Source: Prevotella sp. CAG:617
GTDB taxonomy: Bacteria > Bacteroidota > Bacteroidia > Bacteroidales > Bacteroidaceae
NCBI GenBank assembly: GCA_000438115.1
Contig: FR903552.1
Span: 1 to 16,645 of the forward strand
Direction: 5' to 3'
Length of the DNA stretch: 16,645 bases
The notes under the pieces are model-generated. The model searched no databases and had not been told where the DNA came from. It worked only from the letters and a program-made list of their open reading frames with translations. The position numbers and the translations under genes are program-made. Of the stretch, positions 6,959 to 14,459 are shown piece by piece (position 1 is the stretch's first letter; each line of letters opens with the position of its first letter).

Positions 6959-7423
6959 ATGGAAAAACTCGACATTCGTCTGATTTTTGCCATCCTCAAT
7001 GGCGAGGTGACAAAAGTAATCAACCGTCTGTTGCAGAAATGTTTGACGGAAGCGGGATTCAACATCACTCCCGAGCAGTGGATTGTGCTGACTGAGCTGT
7101 CTGAAAAAGACGGCCGCAAGCAGCAGGAGCTTTGTGATGCTACGTTTCGTGACAAACCTGCCATGTCGCGTCTGATTGACGATATGGAAAAGCAGCGTCT
7201 GGTGGTGCGCAAGGGGAGTGATTCCGACCGGCGGGCCAAATTCATTTACCTGACGGCACGGGGGTATGAAACCAAGGAACGCGTGCAGCGCGTCATGCTC
7301 AGGGCGCTGAAGACTGCGCTTTCGGGGTTGGGCATTGATGATTTACGCGTAAGCCAGTACGTATTGCGCCGGGTGTTTGAGAATACGACCGGCAAGGTCT
7401 TTCCCGGCGAGCATCCCTTTTAG
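6959..7423 (+). CDS. MarR-family winged-helix transcriptional regulator
   Basis: A 154-residue protein with the MarR layout: an N-terminal dimer helix (1-34), the winged HTH (about 36-103) containing ITPEQWIVLTELSEKDG, recognition helix DKPAMSRLIDDMEKQRLV (65-82), and the wing SDSDRRAKFIYLTARG (87-102) with the typical DxR motif. C-terminal dimerisation helices run about 103-142. The ATG at 6959 gives the standard length; the open frame extends 45 codons upstream only by overlapping the preceding gene. MarR proteins are usually small-ligand-sensing repressors of nearby genes, often for efflux or stress. The obvious neighbour is the membrane protein at 6601, so autoregulation of this pair is a reasonable inference. 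I see no perfect palindromic operator at its promoter. Confidence 0.88.
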   Translation: MEKLDIRLIFAILNGEVTKVINRLLQKCLTEAGFNITPEQWIVLTELSEKDGRKQQELCDATFRDKPAMSRLIDDMEKQRLVVRKGSDSDRRAKFIYLTARGYETKERVQRVMLRALKTALSGLGIDDLRVSQYVLRRVFENTTGKVFPGEHPF

Positions 7424-7468
7424 CCGGCGGCTGGCGGAGCGGGCGCATGGCAGCCGGGAGGAAGAATT

Positions 7469-7515
7469 TTTCAGGTCGGACTTGGAGCAAAACAGGTCCG
7501 GCCTGAAATTTTTTT
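7469..7515 (+). terminator. Hairpin terminator after marR (repeat-family copy 2)
   Basis: TTTCAGGTCGGAC (7469-7481) pairs with GTCCGGCCTGAAA (7496-7508), with one G-U pair and a 14-nt loop, followed by T7. It lies 45 bp past the marR stop. The run GGACTTGGAGCAA within it is close to CGACCTGGAACAA of the hairpin at 13920, and it belongs to the same sequence family. Confidence 0.8.
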
Positions 7516-7650
7516 CGCGCCTTCCTGTTGTCTTTTCATACAGACCTGATGCGGAAAACCATTTCACGCCTTTGCATGGGCCGGGAGCAGCGTGTTTGTT
7601 TGGTTGTAAAATATTTGTGCCGCGCGGTGGGTCGGGTCAATGTTTTTTGG

Positions 7651-7658
7651 TAAATTTG
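7651..7658 (+). promoter_or_regulatory. Possible -7 element for thrA
   Basis: TAAATTTG is an exact match to TAnnTTTG, about 153 bp before the thrA start. A -33 TTTG at normal spacing is missing; the nearest (7614-7617) is 33 bp away. Within the 388-bp gap 7424-7811 I see the marR terminator, this element and the hairpin at 7761-7786, but no convincing gene. Confidence 0.4.
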
Positions 7659-7760
7659 CTGCATCTATCATGAATCTTTCTTCCGGAATGAAAGGGCGTG
7701 ATATGTAGATAGGATATGCGAAGGACGGCTGCTGCTGTTCAACTTTTTTTTTCTTATTCC

Positions 7761-7786
7761 GGCAGCATCAGTCCGGCATGACTGCC
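7761..7786 (+). promoter_or_regulatory. Small hairpin just before the thrA start
   Basis: GGCAGCAT (7761-7768) pairs with ATG-A-CTGCC (7778-7786) with one bulged base. It ends 25 bp before the thrA ATG and follows a T9 run at about 7744-7752. It could affect translation or attenuation of thrA, but this is only a fold-level observation. Confidence 0.25.
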
Positions 7787-7811
7787 AGCTTTAAACACGA
7801 GAATTATTAAG

Positions 7812-10241
7812 ATGAAAGTATTGAAATTTGGCGGAACTTCGGTAGGCTCTGTAGAAAGCATCACGAAGTTGAAGGAAATAGTGGAAAGTACAACCGAGCA
7901 GGTCATCGTGGTGGTATCGGCTCTGGGAGGTGTAACCGACAAGCTGATAGCCGTGTCACGACTGGCCGCGCAGGGCGACCGCAGCTACCGGGCGGCCTTT
8001 TCGGAAATTGTCGACCGTTATCGCGACATGGTCGACGCTGTCATTACCGATGAAAGTCAGCGCCTGCAGCTGTGGGAGGTAATGAACGACCGGCTCGAGG
8101 AGCTGCGCGGCATTTATCATGGCGTTTATCTCATCCGCGACCTGACGGCCAAAACGTCCGACGCCATTGTGTCCTACGGCGAGCGTCTTTCCTCACGCAT
8201 CGTAACGGCACTCATTAAGGGCGCCGTGCGCATGGATGCCCGCCGCTTTATCAAGACAGCGCGCAAGGGCAACAAGACGCTGGTTGATTTTGACGTGACC
8301 AACCGCCTTATCCGTGAGCAGCTGCGCAACCTGCCGCGCGTCACCGTGGTGCCGGGCTTCATCTCGGCCGACGTCGAAACCGGCGTCATCACCAACCTCG
8401 GGCGCGGAGGCTCCGACTATACCGCCGCCATCATTGCGGCGGCACTCGATGCCCGTCAGTTGGAAATCTGGACCGACGTCGACGGCTTCATGACTGCCGA
8501 CCCGCGCATTATTCCTACGGCCTATACCATCAGTCATCTGACGTATGACGAGGCGGTCGAGCTCTGCAACTTCGGCGCGAAGGTCATTTATCCGCTGACC
8601 ATTTATCCCGTCTGCGTCAAGCGCATCCCCATATACGTAAAGAATACGTTCCATCCCGAACGTCCGGGCAGTATCATCAACGACAGCAAACGTGAGGACG
8701 ACCGCCTGATTTGCGGCATTTCTTCCATCAATGAAACCAGTATGGTCACCGTGTCGGGCTTTACGATGGTGGGTGTTATCGGAGTCAACCGCCGCATCTT
8801 CTCCACCCTGGCCGAACATGGTATCAGCGTGTTCCTCGTGGCGCAGACTTCTTCGGAAACGAGTACCTCCATCTGTATGCCGCCGGCCGACGCCGAGCGG
8901 GCCTGCCGGGCGCTGGATGCCGAGTTTGCCAAGGAAATTGAGAACGGCGCCATGAATCCTGCCATCGTCGCCACCGGACTTTCCACCGTGGCCGTGGTAG
9001 GCAGCCGCATGAAGCATACGCCCGGCATTATGGGCAAGTTGTTCGGCGTGCTGGGGCGCAACGGTATCAACGTGTGTGCCACTTCGGCCGGTGCGCTCGA
9101 AATGAACCTTTCGTTTGTCGTGGAGCAGACTCAGCTGCGCAAGGCGCTCAACGTCATTCACGACAGTTTTTTTCTGAGTGACTACCGGGAGCTCAACCTC
9201 TTTGTGTGCGGCGTGGGCACCGTGGGGCGCAGCCTGCTCAAGCAGCTGGCCGCGCAGCGCGAGAGCCTGATGAGCCAGCGCCGGCTGAAGCTGAACCTGG
9301 TAGGCGTGGGCAACGGTCATAAGGCAGCCTTCAACCGCGACGGCATCAGCCTTGAACACTATGAGGAAGCCCTGGCCCAGGGCGGCCGCGGCGGAGCCGA
9401 GCGCATGCGTCGCGAAATCATCGACATGAATATTTTCAACTCGGTGTTTGTTGACTGTACGGCCAGCAGCGAGGTGGCTGACATTTACGAGGATTTGCTG
9501 GCACACAACGTGTCCATCGTAGCCGCCAACAAGATTGCCGCCTCTTCCAGCTACGACCGCTACGCCCGCCTCAAGCAGACGGCGCGCGAAAACGACATCA
9601 AATTTCTTTTCGAAACCAACGTGGGCGCCGGTCTGCCCATTATCAATACCATCAATGCCCTCATCAATTCGGGCGACCGCATCCTGCGTATTCAGGCCGT
9701 GCTGAGCGGTACGCTCAACTTCGTGTTCAACAGGATTGCGGCCGACGTACCCCTGTCGCGCGCCGTCAAGATGGCGCAGGAGAGCGGCTACAGCGAGCCC
9801 GACCCGCGCATTGACCTCTCGGGTAAGGACGTCATCCGCAAACTCGTCATTCTGGCCCGCGAGAGCGGCTACCGCGTAGAGTTTGAGGATGTAGAAAAGC
9901 AGCTTTTCATCCCGGCTGAACTTTTCGAGGGTTCACTCGATAATTTCTGGCAGCAGTTGCCGGCGCTCGATGCCCACTTTGAGCAGGAGCGTCAGCGGCT
10001 GGAAAGCGAACACAAGCGCTGGCGTTTTGTGGCCGAGTGGGAAAATGGCCACGGCAAGGTTTCGCTGCGCGAAATCGAGGCCGGACATCCCTTCTACAAT
10101 CTCGAGGGTTCCAACAATATCATCATGCTCACCACTGAGCGATACCATGATTATCCCATGACTATTCAGGGATATGGCGCCGGGGCCGACGTGACGGCGG
10201 CGGGCGTGTTTGCCGACATCATGAGCGTGGCTAATATTTAG
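7812..10241 (+). CDS. thrA: Bifunctional aspartokinase / homoserine dehydrogenase
   Basis: An 809-residue fused enzyme, close to the usual 810-820, catalysing the first and third steps from aspartate to homoserine (threonine and methionine branch). The aspartokinase half (about 1-290) shows KFGGTSVGS (5-13), SYGERLSS (121-128) and NLGRGGSDY (195-203). Two ACT regulatory domains (about 308-455) include VGVIGVNRRIFSTLAEHGIS and TPGIMGKLFGVLGRNGINV. The dehydrogenase half (about 460-809) has the dinucleotide motif CGVGTVGRS (466-474), AANKIA (571-576), ETNVGAGLP (601-609), SGTLNFVFN (632-640) and the catalytic segment EPDPRIDLSGKDVIRK (662-677). The C-terminus GYGAGADVTAAGVFADI is intact. Threonine feedback through the ACT domains is expected from the family. 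It leads a plus-strand block; homoserine kinase and threonine synthase, often next to thrA in Bacteroidales, are not in this window. Confidence 0.97.
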   Translation: MKVLKFGGTSVGSVESITKLKEIVESTTEQVIVVVSALGGVTDKLIAVSRLAAQGDRSYRAAFSEIVDRYRDMVDAVITDESQRLQLWEVMNDRLEELRGIYHGVYLIRDLTAKTSDAIVSYGERLSSRIVTALIKGAVRMDARRFIKTARKGNKTLVDFDVTNRLIREQLRNLPRVTVVPGFISADVETGVITNLGRGGSDYTAAIIAAALDARQLEIWTDVDGFMTADPRIIPTAYTISHLTYDEAVELCNFGAKVIYPLTIYPVCVKRIPIYVKNTFHPERPGSIINDSKREDDRLICGISSINETSMVTVSGFTMVGVIGVNRRIFSTLAEHGISVFLVAQTSSETSTSICMPPADAERACRALDAEFAKEIENGAMNPAIVATGLSTVAVVGSRMKHTPGIMGKLFGVLGRNGINVCATSAGALEMNLSFVVEQTQLRKALNVIHDSFFLSDYRELNLFVCGVGTVGRSLLKQLAAQRESLMSQRRLKLNLVGVGNGHKAAFNRDGISLEHYEEALAQGGRGGAERMRREIIDMNIFNSVFVDCTASSEVADIYEDLLAHNVSIVAANKIAASSSYDRYARLKQTARENDIKFLFETNVGAGLPIINTINALINSGDRILRIQAVLSGTLNFVFNRIAADVPLSRAVKMAQESGYSEPDPRIDLSGKDVIRKLVILARESGYRVEFEDVEKQLFIPAELFEGSLDNFWQQLPALDAHFEQERQRLESEHKRWRFVAEWENGHGKVSLREIEAGHPFYNLEGSNNIIMLTTERYHDYPMTIQGYGAGADVTAAGVFADIMSVANI

Positions 10242-10278
10242 GAGAGCTTCGTTTCCTGCTTCTTCTCAAAACAATGCC

Positions 10279-10653
10279 ATGTCAGATGCTTACGACCTGG
10301 GCCGAGCCGGCGAGGAAGCTGCCGCCCGTTACCTGACTTTCCATGATTATCGGCTGCTCGACCGTAACTGGCGGTTTGAGCACGCCGAAATTGATTTGAT
10401 TGCCGAAGCTTTTGGCTTGCTGATTATCGTGGAAGTAAAGACCCGTGCTACGGCAGCCTACGGCGACGGACTGGAAAGTGTGGATGCCGACAAGCAGCGG
10501 TTGCTGGTCCGTGCGGCCGACGCCTATATCCGGAAACACGGGTTGCATCTTCCCGTGCGTTTCGACGTGATTACCGTTATAGGCCGGCAGGCTCCCTTTC
10601 GTATTACTCACTACCGCGACGCTTTCCTGCCGCCTGCACCCGTCGGATATTGA
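10279..10653 (+). CDS. yraN: YraN/UPF0102-family nuclease-like protein
   Basis: A 124-residue member of the UPF0102 family, which has a restriction-endonuclease-like (PD-(D/E)xK) fold. The N-terminal helix DLGRAGEEAAARYL (6-19) is typical. The probable active-site residues D39 (AEIDLIA) and E52-V-K54 (VEVKTR) are both present; many relatives have GEIDLI where this has AEIDLI. The exact role of the family is unsettled, with links to DNA recombination or repair. It starts 37 bp after thrA and is followed 35 bp later by the YjbR-family gene, so it is probably read within the thrA block. Cytoplasmic; no signal peptide. Confidence 0.92.
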   Translation: MSDAYDLGRAGEEAAARYLTFHDYRLLDRNWRFEHAEIDLIAEAFGLLIIVEVKTRATAAYGDGLESVDADKQRLLVRAADAYIRKHGLHLPVRFDVITVIGRQAPFRITHYRDAFLPPAPVGY

Positions 10654-10688
10654 CGGAGGAGAGCGCCGGAGCTTTGGAGCTGTTTCTT

Positions 10689-11072
10689 ATGGATATTGAA
10701 AAACTTCGAGAATATTGTTTGCAAATTCCGGGTGCCGAGGAATCCTTGCCTTTCGGCCCCGATTCGTTGGTATTCAAGGTGTGGGGCAATATGTTTGCCC
10801 TGATACCGCTGGATGGTGCCGACAAAGTTTCAGTGAAATGCAATCCCGATTATGCCCTTGAGTTGCGCGACCGTTACCGGGGCATTGAGCCGGCCTGGCA
10901 TTTCAACAAAAAGTATTGGAATCAGATATGGTTTGACTGTGACGTGCCCGACGATATGATTTTTTCCCTGATTAATCATTCGGTGGAAGAAGTCGTCAGA
11001 CGTTGGTCAAAGAAAAAACAACTGGAATATGCTCAATTTAAACTTACCGAGTCGCGAATGGATTCATATTGA
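10689..11072 (+). CDS. MmcQ/YjbR-family DNA-binding-like protein
   Basis: A 127-residue YjbR/MmcQ-like (CyaY-fold) protein. It opens MDIEKLREYCLQIPGAEESLPFG, typical of the family (an early helix with CLQ-PGAxE, then PFG). It continues LVFKVWGNMFALIPLDG and VSVKCNPDYALELRDRY, and has the conserved aspartate- and tryptophan-rich stretch HFNKKYWNQIWF. Relatives are described as having a double-wing DNA-binding-like fold, but no specific role is established. I preferred the ATG at 10689; an in-frame TTG at 10650 would overlap the yraN stop. The last 44 bp overlap the start of birA, so the two are likely coupled in translation. Confidence 0.9.
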   Translation: MDIEKLREYCLQIPGAEESLPFGPDSLVFKVWGNMFALIPLDGADKVSVKCNPDYALELRDRYRGIEPAWHFNKKYWNQIWFDCDVPDDMIFSLINHSVEEVVRRWSKKKQLEYAQFKLTESRMDSY

Positions 11073-11799
11073 CTTGGACGAAACTGATTCAACCATGCTT
11101 TATTTGCGGCGGCCGGACATGCTGGAGCATCCGGCCCCGTTTGTATTGGTGACAGCCGACTTCCAGACGGCAGGGCGCGGGCAGCGCGGTACGAGCTGGG
11201 AGGCCGATGCGGCCGACAACCTGCTTTTCGGCATTGCGCTGCGCCCCGTGTTCCTGAAACCCGACCGCCAGTTCCTGCTTTCGGAGATTACGGCGCTGGC
11301 CATTGCTGAGGCGCTCGATACCTATGTGGAAAGCGTCAGTATCAAGTGGCCCAACGACATCTACGTGGGCCACCGCAAGATTTGCGGCATGCTGCTGGAG
11401 CACGACCTGCGTGGCGGCGTCATCAGCCGCACCATCATCGGGCCGGGCATCAACGTGAACCAGCGCATCTTTCGCAGTGATGCGCCCAACCCCGTATCGC
11501 TCTTCCAGCTGCTGCACCACACGGTGAGCCGCGAGGAGGTGATGGAACGCTTCCTGCAGCGCTTTGCCGACTATTATGCCCGACTGGAGGGCGGCGGGGC
11601 AACTGATGAAATCCATCGCACTTATCATGAGCGCCTGTACCGCCGCGACGGCCGGCTTCACCGCTTTCGCGACGCAGGGGGTGAATTTCTGGCGCGGCTG
11701 GACGGCGTGGAGCCCGACGGCCACCTGCTCCTGACCGACGAGACCGGCCACGGACGCTGCTATGCCTTTAAGGAAATACAATACGTGTTATGCTCCTGA
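11029..11799 (+). CDS. birA: Biotin--[acetyl-CoA carboxylase] ligase
   Basis: A 256-residue biotin protein ligase, which activates biotin as biotinyl-AMP and attaches it to carrier proteins of carboxylases. It is the short, ligase-only form without the N-terminal HTH, so it should not repress biotin genes directly. Motifs: ETDSTM (18-23), the adenylate loop GRGQRGTSW (49-57), KWPNDIYV (106-113), the catalytic lysine K117 in HRKICGMLLE, and GPGINVN (138-144). The C-terminal SH3-like domain (about 205-256) is present. The ATG at 11029 is the only ATG ahead of ETDST, which forces the 44-bp overlap with the preceding gene. It overlaps the MATE gene by 10 bp at its end. Confidence 0.93.
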   Translation: MLNLNLPSREWIHIDLDETDSTMLYLRRPDMLEHPAPFVLVTADFQTAGRGQRGTSWEADAADNLLFGIALRPVFLKPDRQFLLSEITALAIAEALDTYVESVSIKWPNDIYVGHRKICGMLLEHDLRGGVISRTIIGPGINVNQRIFRSDAPNPVSLFQLLHHTVSREEVMERFLQRFADYYARLEGGGATDEIHRTYHERLYRRDGRLHRFRDAGGEFLARLDGVEPDGHLLLTDETGHGRCYAFKEIQYVLCS

Positions 11800-13112
11800 C
11801 TCCGCGCGACCATCAGATTTTGAGGCTGGCCGTGCCCAGCATTGTGTCCAACGTCACCGTACCGCTGCTGAGCCTGGTCGACCTGACCATTGCCGGCCAC
11901 TTCGGTGCGGCGTCGTACATCGGCGCCATTGCCGTGGGCAGCATGATGCTCAACATGATTTATTGGATTTTCGGCTTCCTGCGCATGGGCACCAGCGGCC
12001 TGACTTCGCAGGCTTACGGCCGTCAGCGCACGGACGAGATGGGGCAGTCGTTTTTTCGTGCCGTCACCGTGGCCGCCGGCTTTGCCCTGTGTCTGATTGT
12101 GTTGCAGCAGCCCATCCTCTTCCTTTCGCACTACCTGATTGACGCCACGCCCGAGGTGTGGCGCATGGCGGCGCTCTACTTCCACATCCTGATTTGGGGC
12201 GCGCCTGCCATGTTGGGTTTGTACTGCATCAACGGCTGGCTGGTGGGCATGCAGAACTCGCGCTACACCATGGTGGTGGCGCTGGTGCAGAACCTGCTGA
12301 ACATCGGGCTGAGCCTGTTTTTCGTGTGCGTCCTGGGCTGGAAGATTGAGGGCTGCGCGGCCGGTACGCTGCTGGCGCAATACGTGGGCCTCGGGCTGGG
12401 GCTGTATTTCTGCCGGCATCATTTCAGGCCGTGCCTGCAGCTGAAGTTCTGGCGCAGCAGTTTTGCGCGACCCGACATGCGCCGCTTTTTCGGCGTCAAT
12501 CGTGACATCTTCCTGCGCACACTGTGCCTCGTGGCCGTCACCACCTGCTTTACGGCCGGCGGAGCAGCCGGCGGCGAGGTGGTGCTGGCCGTCAATGCCC
12601 TGCTCATGCAGCTCTTCATGCTCTTTTCGTACGTCATGGACGGTTTTGCCTATACGGGCGAGGCGGTGGGCGGGCGCTATTTCGGTGCGGCCGATGCGCG
12701 GTCGTTTCGCGCCGTGGTACGCCGCCTGTTCGGGTGGGGTGTGGTGCTGGCCGTGCTGTTCACGCTGATTTACAGCGTGGGCGGCAGTGCTTTTTTGCGC
12801 CTGCTCACCAACGACATGACGGTGGTCGGCGCCGCTGCTACCTACTTCCCGTGGGCCGTGGCCATTCCGCTGGTCAGTTTTTCGGCCTTTCTGCTCGACG
12901 GCATCTATGTCGGCACCACCTCCACGCGCCCCATGCTGGTGGCCATGGTTGGTGCCATGATAGGCTTTTTCGTGGTGGAACTGGGGCTGCGGCCGTGGTT
13001 TCACAACCATGCCCTCTGGGCCGGTTTTCTGCTCTACCTGGGGCTGCGCGGCGGCATTGAGGCACTGTATTATCGAAAAGTGGCGGGACAGATTGCCCGA
13101 ACCGAAAATTAA
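11790..13112 (+). CDS. MATE-family (DinF-like) efflux transporter
   Basis: A 440-residue multidrug and toxin extrusion family transporter, using Na+ or H+ gradients to export small compounds; the substrate is unknown. Family features are the N-terminal ILRLAVPSIVSNVTVPLLSLVD (10-31, the VPLLSLVD segment being DinF-like) and TIAGHF (33-38). GAIAVGSMMLNMIYWIFGFLRMGTSGLTSQAYG follows (45-77). About 12 hydrophobic spans are expected and visible, split into two homologous halves; the second half begins near residue 235 after a basic loop (RPDMRRFF). Its ATG overlaps the birA 3' end by 10 bp, so it is probably coupled. It is the last gene of the packed block; pyrH follows 36 bp later with its own -7 box. 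Confidence 0.93.
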   Translation: MLLTPRDHQILRLAVPSIVSNVTVPLLSLVDLTIAGHFGAASYIGAIAVGSMMLNMIYWIFGFLRMGTSGLTSQAYGRQRTDEMGQSFFRAVTVAAGFALCLIVLQQPILFLSHYLIDATPEVWRMAALYFHILIWGAPAMLGLYCINGWLVGMQNSRYTMVVALVQNLLNIGLSLFFVCVLGWKIEGCAAGTLLAQYVGLGLGLYFCRHHFRPCLQLKFWRSSFARPDMRRFFGVNRDIFLRTLCLVAVTTCFTAGGAAGGEVVLAVNALLMQLFMLFSYVMDGFAYTGEAVGGRYFGAADARSFRAVVRRLFGWGVVLAVLFTLIYSVGGSAFLRLLTNDMTVVGAAATYFPWAVAIPLVSFSAFLLDGIYVGTTSTRPMLVAMVGAMIGFFVVELGLRPWFHNHALWAGFLLYLGLRGGIEALYYRKVAGQIARTEN

Positions 13113-13123
13113 GTGTATTTTTG
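13092..13123 (+). promoter_or_regulatory. Promoter for pyrH within the MATE gene end
   Basis: A perfect -7 box TATTTTTG lies at 13116-13123, with a partial -33 ATTG (13092-13095) 20 bp upstream, inside the MATE coding end. A transcript would start near 13129, giving a leader of about 20 nt before the pyrH ATG. pyrH could be expressed both from here and by readthrough. Confidence 0.5.
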
Positions 13124-13148
13124 CTTCATCCTTATAATATGATTGATT

Positions 13149-13859
13149 ATGACAAAATTCAAGAGAATACTGCTGAAGTTAAGTGGTGAGAGCCTGATGG
13201 GCCAGCAGGGTTACGGTATCGACGTGAAGCGTCTGAATGAGTATGCTGCCCAAATTAAGGAAGCCCGTGAGATGGGAGTACAGATTGGTATCGTCATTGG
13301 CGGCGGCAACATCTTCCGCGGCCTGAGCGGCGCCGGCAAGGGTTTCGACCGCGTCAAGGGCGACCAGATGGGCATGTGCGCCACCGTCATCAATAGTCTG
13401 GCCCTGAGCTCGGCTCTGGGAGCCGTAGGCGTAAAGAGCCGTGTGCTGACGGCCATTCGCATGGAGCCGATAGGTGAGTTCTATACCAAGTGGAAGGCCA
13501 TTGAGGCCATGGAAAGCGGCGAGGTAGTCATCATGAGTGCCGGTACGGGCAATCCGTATTTCACCACCGACACCGGCTCGTCACTGCGCGGCATCGAAAT
13601 CGAAGCCGACGTGATGCTTAAGGGTACGCGCGTGGACGGCGTCTATACGGCCGACCCCGAAAAGGACCCCACCGCCACCAAGTTTGACGAAATCACGTTT
13701 GACGAAATCTACAACCGCGGACTCAAGGTGATGGACCTGACCGCCACCACGATGTGCAAGGAAAACGGCCTGCCCATCTACGTGTTCAACATGGACGTGT
13801 ACGGCAACCTCAAGCGCGTGCTCGAGGGCGAACCTATCGGTACGCTGGTACACGCATAG
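13149..13859 (+). CDS. pyrH: UMP kinase
   Basis: A 236-residue bacterial UMP kinase (UMP + ATP to UDP + ADP), an essential cytoplasmic step of pyrimidine nucleotide synthesis and usually a GTP-activated, UTP-inhibited hexamer. It belongs to the amino-acid kinase fold. Motifs: KLSGESL (10-16), IGGGNIFRG (50-58), KGDQMGM (70-76), SAGTGNPYFTTDTGS (130-144) for UMP and Mg binding, and RVDGVYTADPEKDP (161-174) for ATP. I chose the ATG at 13149; an in-frame TTG two codons upstream is less likely. A short ATG-GAT-TGA just before (13139) is not a gene. The usual neighbour frr (ribosome recycling factor) does not follow; a hairpin terminator does. Confidence 0.97.
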   Translation: MTKFKRILLKLSGESLMGQQGYGIDVKRLNEYAAQIKEAREMGVQIGIVIGGGNIFRGLSGAGKGFDRVKGDQMGMCATVINSLALSSALGAVGVKSRVLTAIRMEPIGEFYTKWKAIEAMESGEVVIMSAGTGNPYFTTDTGSSLRGIEIEADVMLKGTRVDGVYTADPEKDPTATKFDEITFDEIYNRGLKVMDLTATTMCKENGLPIYVFNMDVYGNLKRVLEGEPIGTLVHA

Positions 13860-13919
13860 GCCGGGCGCGGCAGTGCTGCCGGATTCGGAAAAGAAAACAC
13901 AAGGCAGTTCGGAAAAATA

Positions 13920-13978
13920 AGGTCCGACCTGGAACAAGCAAGGAGCCTCCTTGTCAGTTCCAGGTCGGACCTCGTTTT
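13920..13978 (+). terminator. Large hairpin terminator after pyrH (repeat-family copy 3)
   Basis: A 16-bp perfect stem pairs AGGTCCGACCTGGAAC (13920-13935) with 13957-13972. Within its loop a second 7-bp stem forms (CAAGGAG with CTCCTTG), so the whole can fold as a long rod. It lies 60 bp past the pyrH stop and is followed by CGTTTTT. AAAAATA just before it gives a T-tract on the other strand, so it could stop transcription from both sides. Its arms and its GGAGCCTCC loop closely match the hairpin at 33-77. Confidence 0.8.
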
Positions 13979-14123
13979 TCGGCCATGGGCTGAGGTAGGG
14001 GAAAACGGGCGGCCGGTAACCATCAGGACCGAAGTGTAAGTTTTCCATCGCCATCCATTCATGAAAAAATATTATTTTTAAAAAAATATCTCCCCTAAAA
14101 TATGATTATCTGTTAAAATATAC

Positions 14124-14131
14124 TATATTTG
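14124..14131 (+). promoter_or_regulatory. -7 element for a leader or small RNA
   Basis: TATATTTG followed by C is a perfect -7 box; no clear -33 TTTG is seen. Transcription would start near 14137, over 300 nt before the first plausible start codon of the next gene. Confidence 0.45.
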
Positions 14132-14134
14132 CAA

Positions 14135-14386
14135 CATCCGGAGAGAAACCCGGATGGCAAGAATGCATTTTTCAAGTGTCCTGATCTGTAAAAATCGCTA
14201 AAATTTGAAATGAGGGACTGAAGTAATCAATGCTCATTCCGTGTCGTATGTGTATGGCATGTCGTTGGTATGTTTGAGGCATAAGTAGCAGGCGAAGAAT
14301 ATGGTTTCTTCGATATTTGTCTTGTTTCGGGTGTTTGGCGATACCTTCAGATTGGTGGACATGAGACAAGTCTCATTGCTTTTTTG
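14135..14386 (+). ncRNA. Candidate structured leader or small RNA
   Basis: This stretch has no convincing protein gene but holds three separate hairpins. CATCCGG/CCGGATG is at 14135-14141 with 14150-14156. CGAAGAA/TTCTTCG is at 14293-14299 with 14306-14312. ATGAGA/TCTCAT is at 14361-14366 with 14371-14376, the last followed by TGC and T6, like a weak terminator. With the -7 box at 14124 this could be a transcript of about 245 nt, or the long leader of the lipoprotein gene at 14460. It matches no RNA family I recognise. A decayed gene is the main alternative. Confidence 0.3.
14361..14376. promoter_or_regulatory. Palindrome ahead of the FnIII-like lipoprotein gene
   Basis: ATGAGACAAGTCTCAT is a 16-bp inverted repeat with only the two central bases unpaired. 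It could be an operator for a dimeric regulator or the stem of a weak terminator, since T6 follows at 14380-14385. The two readings cannot be separated from sequence alone. Confidence 0.3.
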
Positions 14387-14459
14387 CATATAATATTATG
14401 AATAACAATCATGGGTGTGGCCGTATTCGGGGACTTGCCGGCTGCAAGCCGTAAAGCAA

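Noticed and set aside
7670..7708. Short open frame as a threonine leader peptide
   Set aside because: The 12 codons contain no Thr or Ile run, so classic attenuation by ribosome stalling is not supported.
8193..9506. 437-codon open frame on the minus strand
   Set aside because: It lies wholly antisense to thrA, whose aspartokinase, ACT and dehydrogenase motifs are clear. The predicted protein is His/Ala-rich without recognisable domains, typical of the complement of GC-rich codons.
11760..13010. 416-codon open frame on the minus strand
   Set aside because: Antisense to birA's end and the MATE gene; composition is His/Gln/Arg-rich with no hydrophobic core or known motif.
14172..14369. 65-codon minus-strand frame in the gap before the lipoprotein gene
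   Set aside because: The predicted peptide lacks a signal, domain or promoter, and the region reads better as non-coding.
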